A program made the translations under genes and the position numbers. A model generated the notes under the pieces. That model searched no databases. It had not been told where the DNA came from and saw nothing but the letters and a program-made list of their open reading frames with translations. DNA of 64,000 nucleotides from Gemmobacter aquatilis (lineage in GTDB: Bacteria; Pseudomonadota; Alphaproteobacteria; Rhodobacterales; Rhodobacteraceae): positions 186,001 through 250,000 of the forward strand of contig NZ_FOCE01000005.1 in NCBI RefSeq assembly GCF_900110025.1. Reading direction: 5' to 3'. The stretch's first letter is position 1, and the number at the start of each line of letters is the position of its first letter. Of this stretch, positions 1 through 10,240 are shown piece after piece.

Positions 1-106
1 ATTTGGCGTTGCGCTGGGCCGCCGCATCATTGCCGCGCAGGAACAGCGCCAGAACGGCGGCGGCCACTGCCGGAATGAAGGTGATGATGGAAAGGACGTT
101 TTCCAT
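1..106 (-). CDS. nuoM: NADH-quinone oxidoreductase subunit M, N-terminal fragment (cut by window edge)
   Basis: This is the first 35 codons of NuoM, a proton-pumping antiporter-like membrane subunit of complex I; the rest lies beyond base 1. The visible protein begins [17 protein letters not shown], the usual first transmembrane helix of NuoM. The ATG at 106-104 overlaps the last base of the nuoL stop codon (TAATG), so the two are probably translationally coupled. nuoN would be expected next, outside the window. The assignment rests on the start of the protein plus the fixed L-M-N gene order of nuo operons. Confidence 0.9.
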   Translation of the reverse strand, partial: MENVLSIITFIPAVAAAVLALFLRGNDAAAQRNAK

Positions 107-2328
107 TAGTGCGCGCCCCCCGAGAGCGACATCCAGGTGATCAGGGCGGCGATGCCCAGAACCATGGCGAATGCGTAGTGGAAGATGTAGCCCGATTGCA
201 TCCGGGCCGCGAGGCGGGTGAGCAGCGGAATGAAGCCCATCGCCACGCCGTTGATCGTGCCGTCGATCACCGCGCCGTCGCCCTTCTTCCACAGGAAGGA
301 GCCGAGCCAGCGGGCGGGGATCACGAAGACGGCGTTATACAGCTCGTCGAAATACCACTTGTTGAGCAGGAATTCGTAGAGCGGGCGTTGCGCCGCAGCC
401 AGACGCTTCGGCAGGTCGGGCTTGCGGATGTAGAACTGGAAGGCCAGCGCGAAGCCCAGCACCATGGCGATGAAGGGCGAGACCTTGACCCAGGCCGGAA
501 CGGCATGGGCGGCGGCGATGATATTGACCGGCTCGTGATGGCCTTCGCCTTCATGGAAGCCGATGCGGGCCTTCACCGATTCAAGCTCTTCCGGGCCATA
601 CGGCAGGATGCTGACAGCACCTTTCGGGGCGGTGGCAACGGCATGGGTTTCCGCCGGGGCCGCGTGGGTTTCGGTCGCGGTCGCCTCGGTTGCGGTGCCT
701 TCGGCCGGGGCCGCGTGATCGCCTTCGGCAGCGACTTCGCCGTGTTCGGCCACGGCTTCCATCGCGAACCAGGCGCGCATCTTCGCCTCATCCCCGAAGA
801 AGCTGTTATACCACAGCATCCCCGAGAACACCGCGCCAAGCGCCAGAACGCCGAGCGGAATCAGCATGACCATCGGGCTTTCATGCGGCTCGTGTGCGCC
901 ATGGCCGTGATCGTCGTGGCCATGCCCGTGGGCATCATGGCCGTGATCGTCATGCGCATGGGCGCGGCTTTCCCCGTAGAAGGTGAGGAACATCAGGCGC
1001 CAGGAATAGAACGAGGTCATGCAGGCGGCGATCACCAGCAGCCAGAAGGCGTAATCGGAGCCGACATAGGCGCTTTCGATCACGGCGTCTTTCGACAGGA
1101 AGCCGGCAAAGCCGAAATGGGTGAGCGGGATGCCGACGCCGGTGATGGCCAGCGTGCCGATCATCATCGCCCAGAAGGTCAGCGGGATCTTCTTCCGCAG
1201 CCCGCCGTAATTGCGCATGTCCTGTTCGTGGTGGGTGGCGTGGATCACCGAACCGGCGCCAAGGAACAGCATGGCCTTGAAGAAGGCGTGCGTGAACAGG
1301 TGGAACATGGCGACCGGATAGGCCCCCACACCGGCAGCGACGAACATGTAGCCCAGCTGCGAGCAGGTGGAATAGGCGATCACGCGCTTGATGTCATTCT
1401 GCACCAGACCGACGGTCGCAGCGAAGAAGGCGGTGGTGGCGCCCAGCACGGTGATCATGGTCGTGGCATCGGGCGCATATTCATACAGCGGCGACATGCG
1501 GCAGACGAGGAACACCCCGGCGGTCACCATGGTGGCGGCGTGGATCAGCGCCGACACCGGGGTCGGGCCTTCCATCGCATCGGGCAGCCAGGTGTGCAGG
1601 CCAAGCTGCGCCGATTTGCCCATCGCGCCGATGAACAGCAGGACGCCGATCAGGTTAGCAGCGTTCCACTCGCCCCACAGGAAGGAAAGGTTCATCGTGG
1701 CCAGTTCGGGCGCCTTGGCGAATACGTCATCCAGACGGATGCTGTCGGTCAGGAAGAACAGCGCGAAGATGCCAAGCGCAAAGCCGAAGTCGCCCACACG
1801 GTTGACGATGAAGGCCTTCATCGCGGCGGCATTGGCCGAAGGTTTGCGGTAGTAGAAGCCGATCAGCAGGTAAGATGCGACGCCCACGCCTTCCCAGCCG
1901 AAGAACATCTGCACCAGGTTGTCGGAGGTGATCAGCGTCAGCATGGCGAAGGTGAAGAACGACAGGTAGGCGAAGAAGCGCGCCTTGTAATGTTCGCCTT
2001 CGTGCCAGTTGTCGTCATGCGCCATGTAGCCGAAGCTGTAGAGGTGGACGAGCGCGGAGACCGAGTTCACCACCACCAGCATGATCGCGGTCAGCCGGTC
2101 CAGCCGGATCGCCCATTCGGTATCGAGCGTGCCCGACTGGATCCAGGTCAGCAGGTGGATATGCTGCGTTTCGCCATTGAAGGTCAGGAAGATGACCCAG
2201 GACAGCGCCGCCGCCAGAAACACCAGCGAGGTGGTGATGACCTGCCCGGCAAATTCGCCGATGATGCGCCAGCCGAAGCCGCAGATCAGGGCGCCGACCA
2301 GCGGCGCAAGAAGAATGATCGTGGCCAT
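106..2328 (-). CDS. nuoL: NADH-quinone oxidoreductase subunit L (complex I, antiporter-like, His-rich loop)
   Basis: NuoL is the distal antiporter-like subunit of respiratory complex I and carries the long lateral amphipathic helix that couples quinone reduction to proton pumping. The 740-residue product is hydrophobic throughout and has the family motifs [36 protein letters not shown] and [19 protein letters not shown]. It is clearly longer than the roughly 610 residues of the E. coli protein. The excess sits in two soluble insertions: a histidine/aspartate-rich loop at about residues 451-482 and an Ala/Thr/Glu-rich stretch with scattered His at about 520-566. The gene starts 6 bases after the nuoK stop and its TAA overlaps the nuoM ATG. 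Identity is certain; the role of the His-rich loop (metal binding or none) is unknown. Confidence 0.98.
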   Translation of the reverse strand: MATIILLAPLVGALICGFGWRIIGEFAGQVITTSLVFLAAALSWVIFLTFNGETQHIHLLTWIQSGTLDTEWAIRLDRLTAIMLVVVNSVSALVHLYSFGYMAHDDNWHEGEHYKARFFAYLSFFTFAMLTLITSDNLVQMFFGWEGVGVASYLLIGFYYRKPSANAAAMKAFIVNRVGDFGFALGIFALFFLTDSIRLDDVFAKAPELATMNLSFLWGEWNAANLIGVLLFIGAMGKSAQLGLHTWLPDAMEGPTPVSALIHAATMVTAGVFLVCRMSPLYEYAPDATTMITVLGATTAFFAATVGLVQNDIKRVIAYSTCSQLGYMFVAAGVGAYPVAMFHLFTHAFFKAMLFLGAGSVIHATHHEQDMRNYGGLRKKIPLTFWAMMIGTLAITGVGIPLTHFGFAGFLSKDAVIESAYVGSDYAFWLLVIAACMTSFYSWRLMFLTFYGESRAHAHDDHGHDAHGHGHDDHGHGAHEPHESPMVMLIPLGVLALGAVFSGMLWYNSFFGDEAKMRAWFAMEAVAEHGEVAAEGDHAAPAEGTATEATATETHAAPAETHAVATAPKGAVSILPYGPEELESVKARIGFHEGEGHHEPVNIIAAAHAVPAWVKVSPFIAMVLGFALAFQFYIRKPDLPKRLAAAQRPLYEFLLNKWYFDELYNAVFVIPARWLGSFLWKKGDGAVIDGTINGVAMGFIPLLTRLAARMQSGYIFHYAFAMVLGIAALITWMSLSGGAH

Positions 2329-2334
2329 GAGTGC

Positions 2335-2640
2335 TTAGCCTTTCATCACGTTGGCGTCTTCGACTTCGATCGTGCCGCGGGTGCGGAAGAAGCTGACGAG
2401 GATCGCAAGACCGATGGCAGCCTCGGCGGCGGCGACGGTCAGCACGAACATCGTGAAGACCTGCCCGACCAGATCGCCGAGGAAGCTGGAGAAGGCGACG
2501 AGGTTGATGTTCACCGCCAGCAGCATGAGTTCAATCGACATCAGGATGACGATCACGTTCTTCCGGTTGAGGAAGATGCCGAAGATGCCGATGACGAACA
2601 ACGCCGCCGCCACCGTCAGGTAATGTTCAAGTCCTACCAT
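2335..2640 (-). CDS. nuoK: NADH-quinone oxidoreductase subunit K
   Basis: NuoK is a small three-helix membrane subunit of complex I (ND4L homologue) carrying buried glutamates of the proton path. The 101-residue product has the expected length and the signature [16 protein letters not shown], including the conserved membrane Glu; a second Glu lies in the [13 protein letters not shown] helix. A good Shine-Dalgarno sequence (GGAGGGA) precedes the ATG. It is followed after 6 bases by nuoL. An 89-base spacer with a small hairpin separates it from nuoJ, the widest gap within this part of the operon. Confidence 0.98.
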   Translation of the reverse strand: MVGLEHYLTVAAALFVIGIFGIFLNRKNVIVILMSIELMLLAVNINLVAFSSFLGDLVGQVFTMFVLTVAAAEAAIGLAILVSFFRTRGTIEVEDANVMKG

Positions 2641-2682
2641 TCTCGTCCCTCCGGGTCCGTCACCCGATATTTTTTACTTGTC

Positions 2683-2703
2683 GGCGGCCTACACTGGGCC
2701 GCC
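2683..2703 (-). other. Intercistronic hairpin between nuoJ and nuoK
   Basis: GGCGGCC and GGCCGCC arms (7 bp, 7-base loop) lie in the 89-base nuoJ-nuoK spacer. On the transcribed strand no U-run follows, so it is not a convincing terminator. An mRNA processing or stabilising stem is more likely. This is inference from sequence only. Confidence 0.4.
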
Positions 2704-2729
2704 CGGTTCCGTCATCCGGCAGCGGTGCC

Positions 2730-3344
2730 TTACAGCCCCTGCCCCGGCTTCACGTCTTTCAGCTCCATCGCCTTGGCCGGGTCGCGCCACATCTGGTGCA
2801 GCACGTTCTGGCGCTTCACGTCCTTGCGGTGGCGCAGGGTCAGCACGATGGCGCCGATCATGGCGACCAGCAGCACGAGGCCCGAGGCCTGGAACAGGTA
2901 GATGTATTGGTCATAGATCAGCAGACCCAGCGCGCGGGTGTTTTCCACCTCGGTCATCGCCGGGGTCACCGCCTGGCGCAGACCCAGCGCGCCGTCGGCC
3001 TGCACCCAGGCGGCATAGGCCATGCCGAATTGCAGCAGGATGACCACGCCCACCAGCAGCGCCAGCGGCATGGTGCGGGCCATTTCGCCCTTCAATTCCT
3101 CGAAATCGACATCGAGCATCATCACCACGAACAGGAACAGCACCGCCACCGCGCCGACATAGACGATGATCAGCAGCATCGCCACGAATTCGGCGCCCAG
3201 CAGCACGAACAGCCCGGCAGAGCTGAGGAAGGCCAGGATCAGCCAGAGCACCGAATGGACCGGGTTGCGCGACACGGTGACCATGAGCCCCGCAGCCACC
3301 ACCACCACGGCGAAGCAATAGAAGGCGTAATCCGCAACGCTCAT
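2730..3344 (-). CDS. nuoJ: NADH-quinone oxidoreductase subunit J
   Basis: NuoJ (ND6 homologue) is a membrane subunit of complex I next to the quinone-linked E-channel. The 204-residue product has five predicted hydrophobic segments, the family motif [20 protein letters not shown], and the conserved helix [20 protein letters not shown]. Its ATG overlaps the stop codon of the preceding carboxymuconolactone-decarboxylase-like gene (ATGA). The C-terminal 40 residues (after [20 protein letters not shown]) are hydrophilic, as in other alphaproteobacterial NuoJ proteins. Confidence 0.97.
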   Translation of the reverse strand: MSVADYAFYCFAVVVVAAGLMVTVSRNPVHSVLWLILAFLSSAGLFVLLGAEFVAMLLIIVYVGAVAVLFLFVVMMLDVDFEELKGEMARTMPLALLVGVVILLQFGMAYAAWVQADGALGLRQAVTPAMTEVENTRALGLLIYDQYIYLFQASGLVLLVAMIGAIVLTLRHRKDVKRQNVLHQMWRDPAKAMELKDVKPGQGL

Positions 3345-3751
3345 GCGTTTTTCTCCTCGATTTCCGCAAAGACGGCCTGAGCCTGCTCAAGCGCCTTCTG
3401 CATGGCGGGCACCCCGCCGAACATGCTCATCTGCCAGATCACTTCCGCGATCTCGCGTTTCGTTGCCCCCGCCTCCAACGCATGGCGGATGGTCAGTTTC
3501 AACTGCGGCTCGGCATGGGCGCCCAGCACCGTCAGCGCGGCGATGGTCACCAGCAGGCGCGTCTTGGCATCCAGACCTTCGCGGTTGAAGGTCTTGCCGA
3601 ACCACAGCTCCATCATGTCTTTCGTCATGGTGGGGAACAGCTTTTCGAAGCCTTTCACCGACATGCTTTCCAGCGCAGGGTTGAAGGAGCGGACCATCTC
3701 CTGCCCCTGTTCCATCATCGACTTGAAAAGCTTGGTGAAATCTTCGGTCAT
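3341..3751 (-). CDS. Carboxymuconolactone decarboxylase (CMD) family protein embedded in the nuo operon
   Basis: This 136-residue all-alpha protein resembles the CMD/AhpD-like fold: [20 protein letters not shown] followed by [20 protein letters not shown] and [13 protein letters not shown]. The AhpD redox motif CxxC is absent and the chain has no cysteine, so a peroxidase role like AhpD is unlikely. The start chosen is the ATG giving MTEDFTKLF, 7 bases after nuoI ends, with GAGAA upstream; longer in-frame extensions run through nuoI. Its stop overlaps the nuoJ start. Its position between nuoI and nuoJ implies co-expression with complex I, but there is no direct evidence of function. Confidence 0.85.
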   Translation of the reverse strand: MTEDFTKLFKSMMEQGQEMVRSFNPALESMSVKGFEKLFPTMTKDMMELWFGKTFNREGLDAKTRLLVTIAALTVLGAHAEPQLKLTIRHALEAGATKREIAEVIWQMSMFGGVPAMQKALEQAQAVFAEIEEKNA

Positions 3752-3758
3752 GGGGTTC

Positions 3759-4253
3759 TCACCGGTACGGAGCGTCAAGCTCGAGGTTGCGGGCGATCTC
3801 TGCCTCCCAGCGGGCGCCGTTTTCCAGGAGTTTTTCCTTGGAGTAATACAGCTCTTCGCGGGTTTCGGTCGAGAACTCGAAGTTCGGGCCTTCGACGATG
3901 GCATCGACCGGGCACGCCTCTTGGCAGAAGCCGCAATAGATGCATTTCGTCATGTCGATATCGTAACGCGTGGTGCGGCGGCTGCCGTCCTCGCGCGGTT
4001 CGGCGTCGATGGTGATGGCCTGCGCCGGGCAGATCGCCTCGCACAGCTTGCAGGCGATGCAACGCTCTTCGCCATTGGGATAGCGGCGCAGCGCGTGTTC
4101 ACCGCGGAACCGCGGCGAGAGCGGGCCCTTTTCATGCGGATAGTTCAGCGTCGCCTTGGGGGCGAAAAAGTATTTCAACCCCAGACCGAAGCCTTTGATG
4201 AAATCCACGAGCAGGAAGTATTTCGTGGCCCGGTTAAAATCAATCGCGCCCAT
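3759..4253 (-). CDS. nuoI: NADH-quinone oxidoreductase subunit I (2x[4Fe-4S] ferredoxin-like)
   Basis: NuoI carries the N6a and N6b [4Fe-4S] clusters passing electrons from NuoG toward NuoB. The 164-residue product has both ferredoxin motifs, [12 protein letters not shown] (Cys 65, 68, 71, 75) and [12 protein letters not shown] (Cys 104, 107, 110, 114), and the usual N-terminal amphipathic region. The length matches mitochondrial-type (TYKY) homologues. Its first 14 bases overlap the end of the methyltransferase gene upstream, so expression of the two is probably coupled. Confidence 0.98.
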   Translation of the reverse strand: MGAIDFNRATKYFLLVDFIKGFGLGLKYFFAPKATLNYPHEKGPLSPRFRGEHALRRYPNGEERCIACKLCEAICPAQAITIDAEPREDGSRRTTRYDIDMTKCIYCGFCQEACPVDAIVEGPNFEFSTETREELYYSKEKLLENGARWEAEIARNLELDAPYR

Positions 4254-5028
4254 CTTGCGCTTCCTTTGCCTTGATATCTCTGATTTCGCCCGCGTTGTTA
4301 TGCGGCGTCCACTTCACCTCGTAGTCGCTTTGCAGCATCCGCTCCCCCATCACGCTGTCGGGCAGACGCTCGACCTCGTAATACAGATAGACGCGGCCCG
4401 CCGGGAAGTTGATGCCCCGGAAGCGCAAGCGGCGGCCAACGATGGCCGGATCGGGGAAGGCCAGCTCGTAGCCTTCTTTGGTCGCGTCTTTCTCGACGGC
4501 CTTGCAGACATGCACCTTGCAGCCGCAGGTCCGTTTCCAGAAGCTCCAGACCAGTTCGGGATTGAACTGATACAGCCCGTGCCCCATCCAGCCGTTCATC
4601 CCGTTGACCGAGATGAAGCGGCCGCCCGGTTTCAACATGCGGAACACGCTTTGCAGCGCCATCGGCACGTTGAACACATGTTCCAGCGTGCCGCCGTCGA
4701 AGATCAGGTCGAACTGGCCTTCCAGTTCCGGCCCGACCGGGCAGTTGAGATCCTGCAGGATCGTCGCGCCTTCGTAATCCGAAAAATCCAGCGCCTCCAT
4801 CTGGCCGAAGCCGAGGCTGGACATCAGCGTTTCGCAATAGCCGTCTTCCTGCACGGTAGCGAGGAAGTCGCCCTCCTTGCCGGCCTGCTTCCACGCCCGC
4901 TGGTATTTCCGCTGCAACCGCCCCTGCGGCTGCCATTTGTGACGCCCAAGCATCAGCGTCCGGCCCGCAGGCTGGAACCGGGTCGAGAGTTTGCAAAGCT
5001 CGTCGAAGATGACGAAGTCCACTCCCAT
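4240..5028 (-). CDS. Class I SAM-dependent methyltransferase-like protein between nuoH and nuoI
   Basis: This is a 262-residue soluble protein. The central region [20 protein letters not shown] followed by [19 protein letters not shown] is typical of the post-motif II to motif III part of class I methyltransferases (Methyltransf_11-like). The glycine-rich SAM motif I is not obvious, the nearest candidate being [10 protein letters not shown] near residue 25. The gene starts 5 bases after the nuoH stop and overlaps nuoI by 14 bases. The substrate is unknown: a complex I subunit or assembly factor would fit the position (compare eukaryotic NDUFAF5/NDUFAF7), but so would an unrelated sugar or lipid target. 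Confidence 0.75.
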   Translation of the reverse strand: MGVDFVIFDELCKLSTRFQPAGRTLMLGRHKWQPQGRLQRKYQRAWKQAGKEGDFLATVQEDGYCETLMSSLGFGQMEALDFSDYEGATILQDLNCPVGPELEGQFDLIFDGGTLEHVFNVPMALQSVFRMLKPGGRFISVNGMNGWMGHGLYQFNPELVWSFWKRTCGCKVHVCKAVEKDATKEGYELAFPDPAIVGRRLRFRGINFPAGRVYLYYEVERLPDSVMGERMLQSDYEVKWTPHNNAGEIRDIKAKEAQDGRD

Positions 5029-5033
5029 CGAAA

Positions 5034-6071
5034 TCAGCCCCCGATCGTCCAGCGCGCCCAGAGGCCGCCGAGCACTTCGTATTTGGCAAGGAACGACACG
5101 ACGACCACCCAGCCGAGCGACAGCGGCAGGAAGACCTTCCAGCCGATGCGCATCAGCTGGTCATAGCGGTAGCGCGGCACGATGGCCTTCACCATGGCGA
5201 ACATGAAGAAGAAGAAGGCCATTTTCAGCACCATCCAGAAGGCGCCGTCGGGCAGACCCGGGATGGGCGACAGCCAGCCGCCGAAGAACAAGAGCGAGAT
5301 CAGCGCGCACATCAGGAAGATGGCGATATATTCGCCCGCCATGAACAGCAGGAAGGGAGTCGCCGAATATTCCACCTGATAGCCGGCCACCAGTTCGGAT
5401 TCCGCTTCGGGCAGGTCGAAGGGCGGGCGGTTGGTTTCGGCCAGTGCCGAGATGAAGAACAGCGCCACCATCGGCAGATGCGGCAGCCAGTACCAGCCGA
5501 AGAAGCCCCAGCCGGTATCCTGCGCGGCGACAATGTTCGAGAAGTTCATCGAGCCGGTGGAGATGATCACCCCGATGATGATCAGGCCCAGCGACACCTC
5601 GTAAGAGATCATCTGCGCGGCAGACCGCAGCGAGCCGAGGAACGGGTATTTGGAGTTCGACGCCCAGCCCCCCATGATGACGCCGTACACCTCCAGCGAG
5701 GAAATGGCGAAAACGTAGAGGATGGCGACGTTGATGTCGGCCAGCACCCAGCCGGTGCTGAACGGGATCACCGCCCAGGCGATCATCGCCAGCACGAAGC
5801 TGAGCATCGGGGCGAGGAAATAGACCGGGCGGTCGGCGCCGGCCGGGATCACCACTTCCTTCACCACATATTTCAGCGCGTCCGCCACCGATTGCAGCAG
5901 GCCGAAGGCGCCCACCACGTTGGGGCCCCGCCGCATCTGGACCGCAGCCCAGATCTTGCGGTCGCCATAGACGAGGAAGAGCAGCGAGATCATCACGAAG
6001 GCGATGACAAGGAGACTTTGCGCCGCGATCAGCAGCGCCATCCCCAGCCCGGTTTGCAGAAATTCAGCCAT
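5034..6071 (-). CDS. nuoH: NADH-quinone oxidoreductase subunit H
   Basis: NuoH (ND1 homologue) is the membrane subunit that forms the quinone cavity and the start of the proton channel. The 345-residue product has about eight transmembrane segments and the hallmark loop [20 protein letters not shown] with its conserved acidic residues, plus [20 protein letters not shown] near the N-terminus. It follows the small lipoprotein gene by 33 bases and precedes the methyltransferase-like gene by 5. Confidence 0.98.
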   Translation of the reverse strand: MAEFLQTGLGMALLIAAQSLLVIAFVMISLLFLVYGDRKIWAAVQMRRGPNVVGAFGLLQSVADALKYVVKEVVIPAGADRPVYFLAPMLSFVLAMIAWAVIPFSTGWVLADINVAILYVFAISSLEVYGVIMGGWASNSKYPFLGSLRSAAQMISYEVSLGLIIIGVIISTGSMNFSNIVAAQDTGWGFFGWYWLPHLPMVALFFISALAETNRPPFDLPEAESELVAGYQVEYSATPFLLFMAGEYIAIFLMCALISLLFFGGWLSPIPGLPDGAFWMVLKMAFFFFMFAMVKAIVPRYRYDQLMRIGWKVFLPLSLGWVVVVSFLAKYEVLGGLWARWTIGG

Positions 6072-6104
6072 TTTGCCGTTGTCCCTCAGCCCATTCTTTC
6101 TCGT

Positions 6105-6500
6105 TCATACCGTCGGTATCCCCTGCTCGCCGCAATCGCGCACCGTCACCTCGGCGTCGATCGTCTTGAGCCCGCGGGGCAGAGCGGCGGAGATGACATA
6201 GACCGCATCCCCGCGCCAGGTTGTTCCCGTTTGCGCCACATTCGTGCGCACATGCCGCGCGAACCCGAAGCCCCGGATCAGCGCATATTGGGCCGCAGCA
6301 CAGCGCGCATAGGCCTCTACATCCTCGACCCCCGCCGCCCCGTCCATCGAGACGCGGAAATCCACCATCTCGTCATCCAGCAGGATCGTTTCGATCCCGT
6401 GATATTTCGGCGCGCCCGAGGTTGCCACCGTCGCCACCGCGCAGCCCGACAGCACCGCAAGCGCGGCGGTCAGGGCAGCAAGGGGGCGACGCTGGCGCAT
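6105..6500 (-). CDS. Small putative lipoprotein between nuoG and nuoH
   Basis: The product is 131 residues. A lipoprotein signal ends in the lipobox LSGC with the acceptor cysteine at residue 20; the rest is a compact domain with three further cysteines (in YARCAAAQYAL, VRDCGEQG and the lipobox). No catalytic motif was recognised. It starts 4 bases after the nuoG stop, so it is clearly part of the operon. A periplasmic lipoprotein co-made with complex I could be an accessory or assembly factor, but that is inference from position only. Confidence 0.75.
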   Translation of the reverse strand: MRQRRPLAALTAALAVLSGCAVATVATSGAPKYHGIETILLDDEMVDFRVSMDGAAGVEDVEAYARCAAAQYALIRGFGFARHVRTNVAQTGTTWRGDAVYVISAALPRGLKTIDAEVTVRDCGEQGIPTV

Positions 6501-6504
6501 CGGC

Positions 6505-8511
6505 TTACTCCGCCGCGAGCGGGGTTTGCGCCCGCGCGATGGCCATGGCCGACAGCTCGCCCATCAGGGCAGAGGCGCGGGCGATGGGGTTGGTCAGGTA
6601 GAAATCCTTCACCGCAACGCGGAAGGTGGCAGCCCCCGGATCACGCAGCGCCAGTGCCGGGCCGGTGTTGGCGGGCACCTCGTCGATCTGCCCCAGATGC
6701 GGATGCACGTTGAGGATGGCATGGCGCAGCGCGGCAAGGCTGTCCCAGGCCAGCGTCGTGCCGATTTCGGCGGACAGCGCGCGCAGGATCGCCCAGTTTT
6801 CCTTGGCCTCGCCCGGCGCGAACCCGGCGCGCTGCGCCAGTTGCGGGCGGCCTTCGGTGTTCACGAACAAGCCGTTTTCTTCGGTATAGGCGGCGCCCGG
6901 CAGGATGATGTCGGCGCGGTGCGCGCCGCGGTCGCCATGGCTGCCCTGATAGATCACCGTGGCCCCGGCGGCGATTTCCACCTCGTCGGCGCCCAGATTG
7001 TAGATCACCTCGGCCCCGTCCAGCGCGGCGGCAAGGCCGCCTTCGGTGGTGCAGCCGACATCCATCGCGCCGACACGGGCGGCGGCAGAGTGCAGCACCA
7101 AGAGACCGGCACCCGCAGCGGCGGCCAGCGCCTGTGCATGGGCCAGAACCGCCTCGCCATCGGCTTCGGTCAGCGCGCCCTGCCCCACGATCACCACGCC
7201 GCCCGTCTGGGTGGCGGATTTCGCGGCGGCGACCAGCGCGGCGCGGTCGGTGCCGAGATGGGTGTAATCATAGGTCAGATCGGCGGCGGGGCCGATCAGG
7301 TTGACCTGCGCGCCTTTGGTCCAGGCCTTGCGGAGGCGGGCGTTCAGCACCGGCGCCTCGTTGCGAGGGTTGGTGCCGATCAGCCAGATCGCCTTGGCGG
7401 TATCAATATCCTCGATCGCGGCGGTGCCGACATAGGCGGCGCGATTGCCCGCAGGCAGGCGCGCGCCATCGGTGCGGCATTCAACCTTGCCGCCCATCGC
7501 CTCGACCAGTGTCTTCAGGCTGTAGGCCGCTTCGACCGGCACCAGATCGCCGACGAGGCCGACCAGTTTCTTGCCCTTCATCGCGCTCGCGGCGGCGGCC
7601 AGCGCCTCGCCCCAGCTGGCTTTGCGCAGACGGCCGTTTTCGCGGATATAGGGCGTATCCAGCCGCTGACGGCGCAGGCCGTCCCAGATGAAGCGGGACT
7701 TGTCGCTCAGCCATTCCTCGTTCACGCCGTCATGGTTGCGCGGCACGATGCGCATCACTTCGCGGCCCTTGGTGTCGATGCGGATGTTCGAGCCGAGCGC
7801 ATCCATCACGTCGATGGATTCGGTCTTGGTCAGCTCCCACGGGCGGGCGGTGAAGGCATAGGGTTTGGAGGTCAGCGCGCCGACCGGGCACAGATCAATG
7901 ATGTTGCCCTGCAGGTTCGAGGCCAGCGTTTCGTTGAGGTAGGAGGTGATCTCGCTATCCTCGCCGCGCCCGGTCTGCCCCATCTGGGTGATGCCCGCGA
8001 CCTCGGTCGTGAAGCGCACGCAGCGGGTGCAGGAAATGCAGCGGGTCATCTTGGTTTCGACCAGCGGCCCGAGGTTCAGGTCTTCCGACGCGCGCTTCGG
8101 CTCGCGGTAGCGGCTGAAATCCACGCCATAAGCCATGGCCTGATCCTGCAGGTCGCATTCGCCGCCCTGATCGCAGATCGGGCAATCCAGCGGGTGGTTG
8201 ATGAGCAGGAACTCCATCACGCCTTCGCGGGCCTTCTTGACCATCGGCGAATTGGTTTTCACCACGGCGGGTTCGCCATTCGGGCCGGGGCGCAGGTCGC
8301 GCACCTGCATGGCGCAAGAGGCGGCGGGCTTGGGCGGGCCGCCCACGACCTCGACCAGACACATCCGGCAGTTGCCCGCGATGGACAGACGCTCGTGATA
8401 GCAGAAACGCGGGATTTCGATCCCGGCGACCTCGGCCGCCTGAATGATCGTCATCGCGGCGTCAACCTCGACCTCGATGCCGTCGATGATGATTTTCTTG
8501 AGGTTGCTCAT
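6505..8511 (-). CDS. nuoG: NADH-quinone oxidoreductase subunit G (iron-sulfur protein)
   Basis: NuoG is the large peripheral-arm Fe-S subunit of complex I. With the ATG at 8511 the protein is 668 residues, short like the mitochondrial NDUFS1 and unlike the about 900-residue E. coli form. Visible ligands are Cys 37, 48, 51 and 66 for [2Fe-2S] N1b; His106 and Cys 110, 113, 119 for N5; and Cys 158, 161, 164 and 208 for N4. The fourth, N7-type set of E. coli NuoG is not seen. The C-terminal two thirds is a degenerate molybdopterin-oxidoreductase-like domain. An upstream in-frame ATG at 8544 adds 11 residues that do not resemble the family; [11 protein letters not shown] is the conserved start. 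Confidence 0.97.
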   Translation of the reverse strand: MSNLKKIIIDGIEVEVDAAMTIIQAAEVAGIEIPRFCYHERLSIAGNCRMCLVEVVGGPPKPAASCAMQVRDLRPGPNGEPAVVKTNSPMVKKAREGVMEFLLINHPLDCPICDQGGECDLQDQAMAYGVDFSRYREPKRASEDLNLGPLVETKMTRCISCTRCVRFTTEVAGITQMGQTGRGEDSEITSYLNETLASNLQGNIIDLCPVGALTSKPYAFTARPWELTKTESIDVMDALGSNIRIDTKGREVMRIVPRNHDGVNEEWLSDKSRFIWDGLRRQRLDTPYIRENGRLRKASWGEALAAAASAMKGKKLVGLVGDLVPVEAAYSLKTLVEAMGGKVECRTDGARLPAGNRAAYVGTAAIEDIDTAKAIWLIGTNPRNEAPVLNARLRKAWTKGAQVNLIGPAADLTYDYTHLGTDRAALVAAAKSATQTGGVVIVGQGALTEADGEAVLAHAQALAAAAGAGLLVLHSAAARVGAMDVGCTTEGGLAAALDGAEVIYNLGADEVEIAAGATVIYQGSHGDRGAHRADIILPGAAYTEENGLFVNTEGRPQLAQRAGFAPGEAKENWAILRALSAEIGTTLAWDSLAALRHAILNVHPHLGQIDEVPANTGPALALRDPGAATFRVAVKDFYLTNPIARASALMGELSAMAIARAQTPLAAE

Positions 8512-8574
8512 CAGGTTACTCCGCCGAAATCCGCGACGGGGCAAGGCCCCGCGCCGTCATCTGTTGAAAGGGAG

Positions 8575-8934
8575 TCATGCGCAGCCCCCCTCGAAAACCC
8601 ATGCGCCGTTGACATATGTCCCCAGCGCGGAAGTGTTGAACCGGCCCCCGGCGCGGTCGCAGGCGATGCGCGCCACGTCCTTGGCCATGCGGCCCTGATC
8701 GTCGGCGAACGGCGCCACGACCACGCGCAGCCCATCGACCGGCACCGCCCCAGCCGGGGTCAGCGCCCGGCCCGGCTGCCCGGCCAGTAGTTTCGACTGG
8801 AACGCCACACCCCGATATTCCACGGTCTGCGACGGCCCATAGGTCGGCTGCGGCCCCCTTGGCGTCGCAGGTGCGGCGACGCAGGCCGAAAGGCCCGCGA
8901 CGACACCCATGCTGATGAGGGGGTGCATATTCAT
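8575..8934 (-). CDS. Small putative lipoprotein between nuoF and nuoG
   Basis: The product is 119 residues. A short signal peptide ends in LSAC (Cys18). The mature part contains TVEYRGVAFQSKLL, a Cys in ARIACDRAGGRF, and a C-terminal GAWVFEGGCA, suggesting one disulfide in the periplasm. The ATG at 8934 overlaps the nuoF stop region (nuoF ends at 8936), with GGAA a few bases upstream, so it is translated from the nuo message. No family was recognised. Together with the lipoprotein on the other side of nuoG it makes two exported lipoproteins within one operon, which is notable because all peripheral nuo subunits are cytoplasmic. Confidence 0.7.
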   Translation of the reverse strand: MNMHPLISMGVVAGLSACVAAPATPRGPQPTYGPSQTVEYRGVAFQSKLLAGQPGRALTPAGAVPVDGLRVVVAPFADDQGRMAKDVARIACDRAGGRFNTSALGTYVNGAWVFEGGCA

Positions 8935-8935
8935 C

Positions 8936-10231
8936 TTATTCCGCCGCCATCGCGCCCATGCGGCCGGTCTTCTTGGCCTTGATGCGGTCCTCGATCTCGT
9001 CGCGGTAATGGCGGATCAGGCCCTGGATCGGCCAAGCGGCGGCGTCGCCAAGGGCGCAGATCGTGTGGCCTTCGACCTGTTTGGTCACCGACAGCAGCAT
9101 GTCGATTTCCTCGACCTCGGCCTCGCCGCGCACCAGGCGATCCATCACCCGCATCATCCAGCCGGTGCCTTCGCGGCAGGGCGTGCATTGGCCGCAGGAT
9201 TCATGCTTGAAGAACTTCGCCAGACGCCAGATCGCCTTCACGATGTCGGTGTTCTGGTCCATCACGATCATGCAGGCGGTGCCGAACGAGGATTGCAGCG
9301 CGCGCATCCCGTCGTAATCCATGATCGCGTCTTCGCATTTGTCCGCCGGGATCACCGGGCAGCTTGCCCCGCCGGGGATCACCGCCTTGAGGTTCTTCCA
9401 GCCGCCGCGCACGCCGCCGCCATGTTTCTCGATCAGTTCCTTCATCGAGATCGACATGGATTCTTCGATCACGCAGGGGGTGTTCACATGGCCCGACATG
9501 GCGAACAGCTTGACGCCCGCATTGTTCGGGCGGCCAAAGCCCGCGAACCACGCGGCGCCCCGGCGCAGGATGGTCGGCGCCACGGCGATGGATTCCACGT
9601 TGTTCACCGTGGTCGGGCAGCCGTAAAGGCCCGAGCCGGCCGGGAACGGCGGTTTCATCCGCGGCATGCCCTTCTTGCCTTCCAGGCTTTCCAGCAGCGC
9701 GGTTTCTTCGCCGCAGATATAGGCGCCCGCCCCGTGATGCAGGTACACGTCGAAATCATAGCCCGACTTGCAGGCGTTCTTGCCGATCAGACCCGCGTCA
9801 TAGCATTCGTCGATGGCGGCCTGCAGCGCCTCTTTCTCGCGGATGTATTCGCCGCGGATGTAGATATAGGCGGCCACGGCGTTCATGGCGAAACCGGCAA
9901 CAAGGCAACCTTCGATCAGCGTATGCGGATCGTGGCGCATGATTTCGCGGTCTTTGCAGGTGGCGGGTTCGGATTCGTCGGCGTTGACCACCAGATAGGA
10001 CGGGCGGCCATCGCTTTGCTTGGGCATGAAGGACCATTTCATGCCGGTCGGGAAGCCTGCGCCGCCCCGGCCGCGCAGCCCTGAGTCCTTCATGATCTGG
10101 ATGATGCCGTCACGCCCCAGCGCCAGCAGGCCCGCCGTATTGTCCCAATGGCCGCGTTTCATCGCACCCTTGAGGGTGCGGTCGTGCATCCCGTAGAGGT
10201 TCGTGAAGATCCGGTCCTGATCCTGCAGCAT
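8936..10231 (-). CDS. nuoF: NADH-quinone oxidoreductase subunit F (FMN, NADH binding)
   Basis: NuoF binds FMN and NADH and holds [4Fe-4S] cluster N3, the electron entry point of complex I. The 431-residue product has the glycine-rich NADH site [16 protein letters not shown] (residues 51-66), the FMN-region motif [15 protein letters not shown], and N3 ligands Cys 346, 349, 352 and 392. The length is typical. It starts 9 bases after the DUF5337 gene. Confidence 0.98.
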   Translation of the reverse strand: MLQDQDRIFTNLYGMHDRTLKGAMKRGHWDNTAGLLALGRDGIIQIMKDSGLRGRGGAGFPTGMKWSFMPKQSDGRPSYLVVNADESEPATCKDREIMRHDPHTLIEGCLVAGFAMNAVAAYIYIRGEYIREKEALQAAIDECYDAGLIGKNACKSGYDFDVYLHHGAGAYICGEETALLESLEGKKGMPRMKPPFPAGSGLYGCPTTVNNVESIAVAPTILRRGAAWFAGFGRPNNAGVKLFAMSGHVNTPCVIEESMSISMKELIEKHGGGVRGGWKNLKAVIPGGASCPVIPADKCEDAIMDYDGMRALQSSFGTACMIVMDQNTDIVKAIWRLAKFFKHESCGQCTPCREGTGWMMRVMDRLVRGEAEVEEIDMLLSVTKQVEGHTICALGDAAAWPIQGLIRHYRDEIEDRIKAKKTGRMGAMAAE

Positions 10232-10240
10232 GTTCTGCCC

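Noticed and set aside
109-2901. 930-codon open frame on the plus strand opposite nuoL-nuoK
   Set aside because: It is antisense to certain nuo genes, is rich in His/Gln/Arg/Gly as expected for an opposite-strand frame in GC-rich DNA, and has no recognisable domain.
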